A stretch of 64,000 nucleotides of DNA, taken from the NCBI RefSeq assembly GCF_036850765.1, contig NC_089493.1, positions 220,986,744-221,050,743 of the forward strand, written 5' to 3'. Positions within the stretch are counted from its first letter, which is position 1; each line of letters opens with the position of its first letter. A program made the position numbers and the translations under genes. Origin of the DNA: Saccopteryx bilineata (lineage: Eukaryota; Chordata; Mammalia; Chiroptera; Emballonuridae). Shown here piece by piece: positions 1-11,168 of this stretch. Under the pieces are notes generated by a model. The model did not search any database and was not told where the DNA came from. It saw nothing but the letters and a program-made list of their open reading frames with translations.

Positions 1-1067
1 GATCAATAATTCAAAAACAAACTACAACAGCTCCTCCTATGTGAAACAGATAATTTGAATAGTCTTATAACTACTGAGGACATTGAACTTGTAATTTAAT
101 TGCTTCTCATATGTGCCTTGATGGGGCAAGTCCCAGGTTCCAAACCAGCAACCTCAGCATTCTAGGTCAATGCTTTATCCACTGTGCCACTACAGGCCAG
201 GATGAACTTGTAATTTTAAAACTACCTCTACCCTGCCAGTTTTCAAGGCCCAAGCATTTTCACTGAAGAATTCTACCAAACTTTTAATGAAGAATTAACA
301 CCAATTCTATGCAACCTCTTTCAAAATATCAAAGAGTAGGAAACACTTCCTGACTCATTGTATGAAGATAATATTATCCTGATATCAAAACCAGGTAAAA
401 GTGTCAAAAAGAAACAAACAAAACTACAAGCCAATTTCCTTTGTGAATATAGAAGAAAAACTCTTTCACAAAATATTAGTAAATAGAATTTAGGAATGTA
501 TAGTAAAGAATTTAATCACATGACTAAGTAGAATTTATTCCAGAGATGCAAAACTAGGCCAATGCTTAAGAAATAATCAAAGTAATTCACCATATTAATA
601 AACTAAAATAATTCATACAATCATATCAATCAAGGCAGAAACCATTTGACAAAACTTCAATTTGGAATTAAAAAAAAAAAAACTGTCCAGAGAACAGAAA
701 TACAAGTGAAATTCCTCAATCAGATAAAGAGCATCTATAAAAAACCTACAGCTAACATACTCATGGTAAAAAAAATAATAATAACTAAAGAGTTTCCTTC
801 AAAGATTGGAACAAGGCAAGGATGTTCTCTTTTACCATTTTATTCAACGTTGTGCTGGAAATTTTACCCAGTGCAATAAGGAAGAAGTAAATATAAAGCA
901 TATGGTGAGAAAGGTGGAAATAAAAATGTCTTTACTTTCAGATGACATGATTGTCTACATAGAAAATACCAAGGAATCTTTAAAGAAAAGAATCCTTCTG
1001 AAAGTAGTAAGTGAGTTCAGCAAGGCTGCAGGATACAAGGTAAACATTTAAAAAATCTACTGTGCTA
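1..1067 (+). mobile_element. Ancient LINE-1 ORF2 relic, left part
   Basis: This is decayed LINE-1 reverse-transcriptase coding sequence. Translated pieces resemble LINE-1 ORF2: a segment near 250-400 with the tract leading into EFYQTF, a GTRQGC block near 806-826, and a degenerate counterpart of the [11 protein letters not shown] motif (SDDMIVYIEN) near 940-970. Several frameshifts and stops make it non-functional. A SINE interrupts it at 98-202 and a younger LINE-1 interrupts it after 1067. The relic resumes at 4119, so both insertions are nested in one older element. Confidence 0.8.
98..202 (-). mobile_element. Rhin-1-like SINE fragment
   Basis: A short minus-strand copy of the tRNA-derived SINE. 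The complement carries the box-B-like stretch and the phrase running from a gtggcacagtggat head to a cttgcc/caaggcac end. It is flanked by matching 14-bp direct repeats (TGAACTTGTAATTT at 84-97 and 203-216), which mark a LINE-1-mobilised insertion into the surrounding ancient LINE-1. Confidence 0.8.
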
Positions 1068-1069
1068 AT

Positions 1070-3685
1070 GTAGATATACAAAGAATTATTGTAGAATACT
1101 ATGAAAAACTTTATGCCACTAAATTCAACAACCTAGAAGAAATGGATAAATTCCTAGAAAAATACAACCTTCCTAGACTGAGTCAAGAAGAAGCAGAAAG
1201 CCTAAACAGACCTATCAGTAGAGAAGAAATAGAAAAAACCATTAAAAACCTCCCCAAAAATAAAAGTCCAGGCCCAGACGGCTATACCAGCGAATTTTAT
1301 CAAACATTCAAAGAAGACTTGGTTCCTATTCTACTCAAAGTCTTCCAAAAAATTGAAGAAGAAGCAATACTTCCAAACACATTTTATGAGGCCAACATAA
1401 CCCTCATCCCAAAACCAGGCAAGGATGGCACAAAAAAAGAAAACTACAGACCAATATCTCTAATGAATACAGATGCTAAAATACTAAACAAAATACTAGC
1501 AAATCGAATACAACAACATATTAAAAAAATAATACATCATGATCAAGTGGGATTCATCCCAGAATCTCAAGGATAGTTCAACATATGTAAAACGGTTAAT
1601 GTAATACACCATATCAACAAAACAAAGAACAAAAACCACATGATCTTATCAATAGACGCAGAAAAGGCTTTCGATAAAATACAACACAATTTTATGTTTA
1701 AGACTCTCAACAAAATGGGTATAGAAGGAAAATATCTCAACATGATAAAGGCCATATATGATAAACCATCAGCTAACATCATATTAAATGGCACTAAACT
1801 GAAGGCTTTCCCCCTTAAATCAGGAACAAGACAGGGTTGTCCACTCTCTCCACTCTTATTTAATGTGGTACTAGAGGTTCTAGCCAGAGCAATCAGTCAA
1901 GACAAAGAAATAAAAGGCATCCATATCGGAAAAGAAGAAGTAAAGGTATCACTTTTTGCAGATGATATGATCCTATACATCGAAAACCCCAAAGAATCCA
2001 CAAAAAGACTACTAGAAACAATAAGCCAATACAGTAAGGTCGCAGGATACAAAATTAACATACAGAAGTCAATAGCCTTTCTATATGCCAACAATAAAAC
2101 AATTGAGAACGAACTCAAAAGAATAATCCCCTTCACGATTGCAACAAAAAAAATAAAATACTTAGGAATAAACATAACAAAGAATGTAAAGGACTTATAT
2201 AATGAAAACTATAAACCATTGTTAAGGGAAATCGAAAAAGATATAATGAAATGGAAGAATATACCTTGTTCTTGGCTAGGAAAATTAAATATAATCAAGA
2301 TGGCTATATTACCCAAAGCAATATACAAATTTAATGCAATTCCCATCAAACTTCCAATGACGTTTTTTAAAGAAATAGAGCAAAAAATCATCAGATTTAT
2401 ATGGAACTATAAAAAACCCCGAATAGCCAAAGCAATCCTAAAGAAAAAGAATGAAGCTGGGGGCATAACAATACCTGACTTCAAACTCTATTATAGGGCC
2501 ATGACAATCAAAACAGCATGGTATTGGCAGAAAAATAGACACTCAGACCAATGGAACAGAATAGAAAGTCCAGAAATAAAACCACATATATATAGTCAAA
2601 TAATTTTTGATAAAGGGGCCAACAACACACAATGGAGAAAAGAAAGCCTCTTCAATAAATGGTGCTGGGAAAACTGGAAAGCCACATGCAAAAGAATGAA
2701 ACTGGACTACAGTCTCTCTCCCTGTACAAAAATTAACTCAAAATGGATCAAAGATCTAAACATAAGACCTGAAACAATTAAGTACATAGAAGAAGACATA
2801 GGTACTCAACTCATGGACCTGGGTTTTAAAGAGCATTTTATGAATTTGACTCCAATGGCAAGAGAAGTGAAGGCAAAAATTAATGAATGGGACTACATCA
2901 GACTAAGAAGTTTTTGCTCAGCAAGAGAAACTGATAACAAAATAAACAGAAAGCCAACTAAATGGGAAATGATATTTTCAAACAACAGCTCAGATAAGGG
3001 CCTAATATCCAAAATATACAAAGAACTCATAAAACTCAACAACAAACAAACAAACAATCCAATAAAAAAATGGGAAGAGGATATGAATAGACACTTCTCC
3101 CAGGAAGAAATACAAATGGCCAACAGATATATGAAAAGATGCTCATCTTCTTTAGCTATTAGAGAAATGCAAATCAAAACGGCAATGAGATACCACCTCA
3201 CACCTGTTCGATTAGCTGTTATTAGCAAGTCAAGTAATAGCAAATGTTGGAGAGGCTGTGGAGAAAAAGGAACCCTCATCCACTGTTGGTGGGAATGTAA
3301 AGTAGTACAACCATTATGGAAGAAAGTATGGTGGTTCCTCAAAAAACTGCAAATAGAACTACCTTATGACCCAGCAATCCCTCTACTGGGTATATATCCC
3401 CAAAACTCAGAAACATTGATACGTAAAGACACATGCAGCCCCATGTTTATTGCAGCATTGTTCACAGTGGCCAGGACATGGAAACAACCAAAAAGCCCAT
3501 CAATAGATGACTGGATAAAGAAGATGTGGCACATATACACTATGGAATACTACTCAGCCATAAGAAAGGATGACATCGGAACATTTACAGCAAAATGGTG
3601 GGATCTTGATAACATGATACGAAGCGAAATAAGTAAATCAGAAAAAAACAGGAACTGCATTATTCCATACATAGGTGGGACATAA
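1070..3685 (+). pseudogene. LINE-1 ORF2 (reverse transcriptase, C-terminal part), one nonsense codon
   Basis: LINE-1 ORF2 encodes the endonuclease/reverse transcriptase used for target-primed reverse transcription. The frame is open from 1070, where the endonuclease domain has already been lost by truncation, to a TAA at 3683-3685. It is broken only by a TAG at 1574-1576; both halves are in the same frame. Visible motifs are [13 protein letters not shown] near 1268-1306, the [13 protein letters not shown] block near 1825, and the catalytic FADD at 1955-1966. The C-terminal cysteine-rich region ([18 protein letters not shown]) lies near 3244-3297. The protein is truncated relative to the usual ORF2 of about 1,270 residues, so this is a dead copy. 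Confidence 0.9.
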
Positions 3686-3942
3686 TACTGAAACTAAGAG
3701 ACATTGACAAGAGTGTGGTGGTTATGGGGGGGAGGGGGGAATGGGAGAGGGATAGGGGGTGGGGAGGGGCACAAAGAAAACAAGATAGAAGGTGACAGAG
3801 GACAATCTGACTTTGGGTGGTGGGTATGCAACATAATTGAACGACAAGATAACCTGGACTTGTTATCTTTGAATATATGTATCCTGATTTATTGATGTCA
3901 CCCCATTAAAAAAATAAAATTATAAAAAAAAAAAAAAAAAAA
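3686..3942 (+). other. LINE-1 3' UTR with G-rich tract and first poly(A)
   Basis: A short 3' UTR follows the ORF2 stop. It contains a purine-rich, G-run-rich tract at about 3724-3770, then the sequence ending in a ttgatgtcaccccatt motif and an A-rich tail. The same terminal motif closes the LINE-1 copies near 26360 and 41640 and, in reverse, 42305, so it marks the 3' end of this bat LINE-1 subfamily. G-runs of three or more could form a G-quadruplex, a known feature of LINE-1 3' UTRs. Confidence 0.85.
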
Positions 3943-4100
3943 CAGCTACTACAAGTATAGAGCCAGATATTAAAAAAATAATAGGCAATGCAAAGCGCCT
4001 CAACATGTCACATTAGTTTTTTTTGTTAATTTGTCATACTAAATTACTTACATTTATTCATAAACAAATTACATAATAAAATTTTGTTTTACGAATAAAA
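3943..4100 (+). other. 3'-transduced segment
   Basis: AT-rich DNA unrelated to LINE-1 lies between the first poly(A) and the second A-tail. It contains a canonical AATAAA at 4075-4080, about 18 bp upstream of the second tail. This is the expected layout when transcription reads past the weak LINE-1 signal and stops at a downstream one in the source locus. Because it lies inside the 18-bp TSD pair, it was carried in with the LINE-1 and copies DNA flanking the progenitor element. Confidence 0.8.
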
Positions 4101-4118
4101 AAAAAATCTACTGTGCTA

Positions 4119-5130
4119 GTAATAAACACATGGACAATGAAATTAGAATTATAAATACTATTTATAATTGATTCACAAAATGAAATACTTAGGTATGAAC
4201 ATAACAAAATGCATAGGACTTATTTGGTATAAATATAACAAAATGCATAGGACTTCTATGCTGAAAATGACACAACATTAATCAAAGAAGATCTAAATAA
4301 ATAAAGAGCTATTACATGTTCATGGATAGGTAGGCCAAAGTTTTAAAGATGTCAATTCTTCCCAAACTGGGTCCTGTAAAAATCCCAGCAAGATTTTTAT
4401 AAATGTAGATAAGATTATTCTAAAATATATGTGGAAATAAAAAGAAACATGAATTAATAAAACAGTTTTTACAAAGAATACTAAAGTGAGAGTTATCACT
4501 TTGCCTGATGATTTTCCCACACAGCTACATTAATCAAGACAGTGTGATATTAGTGGAGAAATAAATATACAGATTAATAGAATAAAATAGAGAACTGAGA
4601 TATAGAACCACACATACCTGCTCACTGATTTCTGACAGAGGGAGTTAGTGTAAGAAGAACAGAATTTTTGGTTAGTTCTGGAGCCACCAGATGGCCATCA
4701 GCAAAACAACACAGGACAAAATGTGACACAAACTTAATATTTCATACAAATATTAACTCAAAATGCAGAACAAACTCATATGTGAAACTTCTAGCTATAA
4801 ATCTTTCAGAAAAATACATGGGATGAAATCTTCAGGATCTAGGACTGAGGGGAAAAAGAAGCAAGATCTATAAAAGAAAAGTTGGTAAACTGGATTCACC
4901 ATCTATGAATGCTAATCACAAATTTATTATAACAACAAAAAACTAGAAACAACCCAGATGGCCTTCAGTGGGTGAATGTTTTAAACAACCTGCGTGTATA
5001 CATGCCATGGACTACTACTCAGCAATAAAAAAGGAACAATTTGTTAATACAAAAGCAGCAACTTGAATGACTCTCCAGAGAATTATAATGAGTGAAAAAA
5101 AAGTCAATCCCAAAAGGGAAAAATCAGCAT
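4119..5130 (+). mobile_element. Ancient LINE-1 ORF2/3' relic, right part
   Basis: This continues the relic interrupted at 1067. It holds degraded LINE-1 ORF2 sequence (a segment resembling the region around KYLGIN near 4170-4200, and the phrase before a trp-rich C-terminal region) and a 3' part ending near 5100 with a gagtgaaaaaaaagtcaatcc-like stretch. A small tandem duplication near 4198-4255 repeats a run containing ATAACAAAATGCATAGGACTT. It has no coding capacity. Confidence 0.7.
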
Positions 5131-6880
5131 ATTTTTAAGTCTTATCTTTTTTTCCTGCGGATTAAACCTTGAATTCCACCTTCCCATTTCATTCCAACTT
5201 CCACCATCCTTGTTCAGACTTTCATCACTTATATTTAATATATGCAACCATCTGCCTGGTCTCTCTGCCTCTCATTGATTTTCCTTCCAATCCATTCTGA
5301 GTCCTATACTTTTTAAGAAACATTTTTTCACTCCCCAACTTAGGACTCCATCATGACTTAATACTGTCAATTCCTCAAGCCTTTCACAATCTATTTCAAC
5401 CCTCCTATTTACTGAGTTTTGCTTTCTACAATTCACCCACAAATATACAATAGCCCAGGCAAGCAAGTGTGTTTACCCAAAGCCCTCACATCTGATATTT
5501 TCCTGATGTAAAATATTTCCTTACCTGCCCCACACCATTGTCTTCAACCTTCTTCTAGTCAGTATGCCACCCACAATACAAGACCACCATCTCTGAAGAA
5601 TCATTCTGACTTCCCACAGTCCATAGTTGTTCCTTCCAAGTTTATGCTGAATTATGCTCAGTATTTGGTCATTAATTGTTCACTTATTCATTCTTTTATC
5701 TACTCTACAGAAATACATTGAGCACTTATTTATGTGTGAGGTATTTTGCTAATTATAGTAATTCTTTCACATTCCTTAGTTTTTAGTCTACAATTTTATT
5801 TTTGGCAAATAAAATGGACCGTGTTTTATCTTTTTTGCCAGACTGCTCAGTCCCTAAGAGTACTACTGGTATGTCATCATCATCATTAACATCACTGACA
5901 TCAAACATTAATTAAGCTGCTCTGCCTATAACCAGTGCATGCCTTAGCACTGGATGCTCAGAGATGTAAGACAGGGCCTGCAATCACTGTTCAGGTCAAG
6001 ACGCAAGTGCTGAATGGATAGCAACATTCTAATGTTAGAAGGACTAAGAAGCAGGAGTGAGCACTGAGAGAGCATGACAGAGGTCCGGGTTCTTAGTGTC
6101 TTATGCCTTCATAGTGGATCCTCAGGACTCTACCCAGATTTCCCCTTCAGGGATGATGCACTAATTTCAGACTGTTGGGAATTCAATATTAACTATCAAT
6201 ACTATACCTCTCGCTAGGAAATGCCTTCAGCTGCAGATTCCTCCCCTGCTCCAGGATACAGCCCCTCCTCGAGGGCAACCTGAAGCCAGTGACTGACTTA
6301 TTTGTGGAAAATAAGGTTCAGGTTCCTCTGCCTCAATTTAAGTCAACTCTGAACGGCCATCCAGCCTTAGAGCACCTGCTGAGACCTCACTTATAACTTC
6401 ACTGCTGTTCAGTTTCCCATTCTGCCCAGTGCTACTTGTGTACTTCTTTAGAGGTATATATCCCAAGACCATTATCCAATAGAACTTTAGTACGCAACTC
6501 CCTATCTTTGATTTGAAAAAATCTGACCTCTGCTCATGCTATTGAAATAAGAGTGTGGTTACTTACATGGTTCTAAGCTGAAATAAAGTTCTGGTTCAGA
6601 AAACTAACCGACAGATGCCCTATCTCACCTTCACTTCTCCAAAGTTCTGGGAAGAAGCAGAAATTTTCATCTCTGTCTCCCACAAATGAAGATGCTGAAG
6701 AACAAAAAGGAAATGTCCAAGATCACACCCCTAAGAAACAGTGGATCCAGAAAAGAGGGGCTCTGACCTGCTCAATCTTGCACAGTGTTCTTTTGCCTAC
6801 ACCAGACAGTTTGGAAAGCAGCCTGATTTTAAGAAAACAATATGGACATCAAAATAGGCAAACCTGGGTTTTCCTCTCTA
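5131..6880. other. Unique intergenic/intronic DNA
   Basis: I see no gene, recognised repeat or RNA here. Open frames are short and lack recognisable domains. Confidence 0.5.
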
Positions 6881-6884
6881 CCAA

Positions 6885-7010
6885 TTATTTACCATGTGAG
6901 TTTTAGCAATTACTTAACCTCTCAGAACTTCAATTTTCTAGGTAGCTCTGTGTCTATAAAATGAACATAAGAGTATTTCCTCACAGCATTATTATAAGTA
7001 TTCATTGAAA
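6885..7010 (+). repeat. MIR fragment
   Basis: The order of phrases matches the core of the ancient MIR SINE: accatgtgag..., a ttacttaacctctcag stretch, then tctataaaatgaacataa. It is strongly diverged, as expected for a repeat predating the placental radiation. Confidence 0.7.
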
Positions 7011-8080
7011 CATGGAAGGTACTATTTTCTCTTCTCATGGAGAAGTTATGGCATAGAGATGAAAGAAGTTTATAGTATTCAGGTAACAGAGAACTTGGAA
7101 GTTTTTCCTGATCATCTCACTGAAAGGAACTCTCCTTTTGATCATCTCGGTTGAAAGTGATCTCTTATTTCTCTAGAATTCCATAGTCTATATATTTTTA
7201 TAGTTATAGGCTTTATTTTCCATTATTAGTTTTAATTGCCAATCAGTATGTAATGTCCTCAAGAGCCACAATGGTCCTAGACATCTTTATACTTCCCTCA
7301 GACCCCAGATCAGTAAATGCCACAGATTAAATGCTGCATTAGTATATATGGACTTTATTGCTCTATATTGAACGAACAGATGCTTTCTTGGGCTATGCTG
7401 CCATAGTAAGTTGTCGCATGAAGGAGAAAAGGTTATACCTTCACATTGTGATCAGGCTATTCTGGAATACATGAAAGAAAGGTAAGCAAAGGGAACAGTG
7501 AATTGAAATTTCCAACCTGCCACCCCCTAAGAAATGTAGACTTTTGGGTGTTGGAGTCTACTTGTACCAACAATCAACCAAATCACTCATCCTCATGGAT
7601 AAGAGTAGGAAGTGAAGGGGGAAGCCAGAAGTACTGCTCCAATACCTGAGAAACATGGAAACATGAGGACCAGGAAGGAAGTTCCCCAACAGATCACACT
7701 TCCAAACATTCCTCTCTGTCAAGCCAGAAGCAAGGGCTTTTGCTAAGATAAAGGATGGGGTGAAAATGCTGCCATAGGAAATTTGATAGAAAGTCAGCAA
7801 AAGAATTGTGAGCAGCCATAAAATTAGAAAGCATGACTCTATACAGATCCAGTCAGAATAGTTTTGTGATTTTCTATAGCAACATTCAACAGCCCAGCTG
7901 TGTGATGAGAGATATAATACAGTAAAGATGACCCTGGCTAGAGAAATTCTTTTCCCTTGATTGATTCTTTGTGCATGTTCATAGATTTAAATATATATAT
8001 GACAGAGCCAACTAATTATTAATATTAGCATATTAAATTCTAGGTCTTGTCCTCCAATCAGAAAGGTGGTTTAGTAACCT
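7011..8080. other. Unique DNA
   Basis: I see no supported gene or repeat in this stretch. Confidence 0.5.
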
Positions 8081-8084
8081 TGGC

Positions 8085-8260
8085 TTTGAATCCAGTCTCT
8101 ATTCCAATTAGCAGTATGTTTGGGGAATGTAATTTCACTGTACTATGTGCATGCAATAGTACATATCCCATAAGTTGTGAGAATTGAATAAGATAATGCA
8201 AAAGCATTTAACACAGTGCTCATAAGAGATGAATAAATATTAGAATATATTAAATGGGGA
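8085..8260 (+). repeat. MIR fragment
   Basis: A diverged MIR-like stretch ends in gtgagaattgaataagataatgc and an acacagtgctcataag phrase, which resemble the 3' half of MIR. Confidence 0.5.
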
Positions 8261-8374
8261 GGAAGAGAACTTGAAGCTCACAAGAATAAGCACTGCTTGT
8301 GTTAAAGGTTATGAGAATTAGATCAAAAGTTACAAAATAGCACTTCTCTCAATTTATAATTGAATACAATTTAC

Positions 8375-8490
8375 TTGTTTATTGTTTGCTTCCCTACTGA
8401 ACTATAGATTTCATGAAGGCAGAGACCTTCTCTAATTTGGCCAATCATTGCCCAAATATAGTACCCAGTACATAGTAATACTAATTAATC
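8375..8490 (+). repeat. L2 3'-end fragment
   Basis: The phrase series atagatttcatgaaggcagagacct ... gtacccagtacatagtaata matches the conserved 3' end of LINE-2. Confidence 0.6.
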
Positions 8491-11024
8491 AATAACCTAA
8501 TTCTTTAACATGAGCATGGTATTAAGCTAGGATAGTGATCACAGAAATACTTTATTAGGAACTTCACTTGTGTGTCCAGATCACATTGGTTAAAAATAAA
8601 GAACATCAGCACAACACTTTTCTACTGTCAACCAGATCTGTCCCCTTTTCTTGTTCACATTTCCCACTATTATCTCTAATTACTATTTGTAATCACCATT
8701 TTTATTTCTCTCTACAGTCTGATCTCTCTACTAGATTCTTATAACTTTCACCAAACAATACATCAGTAGCAGAGAAAAGTGTCTATTTTTAACTTTTTTC
8801 TGATTGTGATAGAGTAACATAGACAAATATTTGTTTGTAGGAGTTATCACTTTTAAAGCAAAACTCCTAAAGCACCTGTTAACGTAAAAATTGTGAAGGG
8901 CTACTGGATGGCAGGCAGGCAAAAGCAGCTGAGACAGGAAGTTGTTATTTTCTCTATTAGTTGACACAGTTATGTCAGGTCTTCAACTTATAGGGAGCTC
9001 ATTTTTGCTTTCTGAATACATGAGAAACAACAAGAGGCTTCACATCTACTTCTGAAAACTGTTGTTTGCTGAAAAGATCCTCTTTAATTTAACATTGGTT
9101 GACTGCACACAATACTCATTTTCTTATGGCTCTTTCTAGTAAATAACACATCTGACCTAATATTGGCTGAGGCAACCCTAAAGGTTTGTGATTAAAACAC
9201 TCCATGACAACCTGCCGTCATTGCTGGTCTCCCCAGCACACAGGGAACCCTTCTGAATCTTCAACTAGGACCCTCTTGGACCCTCTTATCTGTACAATTT
9301 TGAAAAAATTCAGCTGGTGGAATTTGCTGTGTGTGTCCAGCTATTTTTCTTCACAGCTTGTTTCTGAAATTTACCCTTAGGGTGCATCTTAACCTATAGT
9401 GGCTTCTGTTCAGGAATTAAAAGTATTACAACTTTCATAAGAGTCTTCTTTTAAATATAAGGAAATAATTTTAAAATATATATAAAGACATTTCAAGCAT
9501 TTGATTAAAGAAATCTTTTTGCCTGGATTAAATATTTTAATTTAGTTATCCCATTAATTTTTGCAAGTCTCTGTGAATACAAAAAAAAAAAAAAAAAGAG
9601 GATAATTACCAAAGTATTGACTTACTTCATATTCAGTCAAATTTGTTAAATTCTTGGAAATTTTTATTTTGGCTAATTTAAACCCACATAACCATTTGAA
9701 TAATGTGATTTGACTACTGACTGCTAGAAAACGACCTCTTCATGGGCTCACAACCATCAAAAACAAGTGCATTCTCCTCAGATGAAGGCTCTCTTGCAGA
9801 ATTAGGTGAATGAATCTAGTCTCGCATGGCTATGGATCATTCAAAGAGGAGTTAAAGATGGAGGGTAAACACATATTTCTTAGAGAAACAACCTTATACA
9901 CAGAAAAAAATGATTAGCATCAATATCGCAGAGATAAACAACAATAACATATAGTCAGATCCACAGAAAAAATACAAGTTTATGTTCTTTGCAGAGAGGA
10001 TGCTGATTGCCAAAACAACCATCAAGAGCATGCCTAGGTGTTTTTTTGTTTCTTGAAGAACAATTATAAACTTTAAAATTAAAGCTATGATTCTGTCATT
10101 TAATGTTGTTACAGTGTTTATTACTTCCTATATCCTATAGAGTTTACACAAGTGAGTAAAATAGTTTTCTAGGAAGCCACTGGAGTATTATTAATTCAAT
10201 GGAAGCAATAATTGACTCAGTAGAATGCTGGTGGTCTCAAAGACTGAAAGCCCCTTCCAAAGTGGTGTGTGTGTCAGAGAGGGATTTTTTTAAGAAAAAA
10301 TAAACATTCTCAAAATAGTTAAATAAGCACTCATGCAAAGTCTACTATTTACAAAGCACCATATTAGATATTTGGAGAGACCTCCTGGAACATTACATTT
10401 TCAAAGGGAAAAGAGAAATGAATACAAGTAACTTTAAAGCAAGGCAGAATATAAACATGTTCTACTGGAGCTTTAAACAATGCGCCATCGAAGGAAACAA
10501 GAGAGATGTATATAGTTTCAGAGGACTTTGGTAGTTGGGGGTGGTCTTCAGCTGGGAAAAGGGTATTATTAGTCATTAAAGAGTTTCCTTTGTTAAAATA
10601 AAAATAAATGTCATCCACAAGTATCACGGACATGAATAAATGGTAAAAGAAAACCAAATCCTCAGGCATGAAACTTCCTGTGGATTAGAGCCTCAAGGTC
10701 CCTGGACAGACGTGGAGCTAACCCAGACCTGTTTGCCCAGCCGGGGGTGGGGAAAAACACCTGGGTCATTTGGGCCATTCAGGCTTGAACCAGCTTTCGG
10801 TGGACTGATCTGGATCTCCTGCAGTAACTCTGAATTCTCTCGTGACCATCGATGATAGACTCACTTATAGTTCCTCCAAAAGCCAGAGTCTGAGCTTGTG
10901 TGCGGTGACCATGACTAGAGCCGTTGGTTAAGGCTGAATATTCCGCCTACATGCACTTGGAACTTCTAGCACACTTTAAAGGTTTATTTGACCCAAGACA
11001 CTTTCTAAAAATTTCATTTAATCA
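8491..11024. other. Unique DNA
   Basis: I see no gene. An A-homopolymer lies at about 9581-9596. Short frames on both strands carry no recognisable domains. Confidence 0.5.
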
Positions 11025-11029
11025 TTTTA

Positions 11030-11168
11030 GAGAAAAGAGAGAGAAGGGGGGAAGAACAAGAAGCATCAACTCCCATACGTGCCTTGACCAGGCAAGCCCA
11101 GGGTTTCAAACCAGCGACCTCAATATTCCAGGTTGACACTTTATCCACTGCGCCACCACAGGTCAGGC
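11030..11168 (-). mobile_element. Rhin-1-like SINE
   Basis: A minus-strand copy of the short bat SINE. Its complement reads from a cctgacctgtggtggcgcag-type head through the box-B-like ggtttgaaaccctggg region to the ccttgaccaggc/agttgatgc segment. It is moderately diverged. I could not fix TSDs. Confidence 0.78.

Larger units (their letters stand above)
1068..4100 (+). mobile_element. Young 5'-truncated LINE-1 with 3' transduction
   Basis: The element runs from inside ORF2 through the G-rich 3' UTR and a first poly(A) tail (about 3923-3942), then continues through about 155 bp of unrelated DNA to a second A-rich tail at about 4094-4106. An 18-bp direct repeat, AAAAAATCTACTGTGCTA, lies at 1050-1067 and again at 4101-4118. 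This brackets the LINE-1 and the extra DNA as one insertion. The host sequence on either side is one older LINE-1 relic, which supports the boundaries. The 5' end is truncated, so ORF1 and the promoter are absent and the copy cannot move by itself. It is young: ORF2 has only one nonsense codon. Confidence 0.88.
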
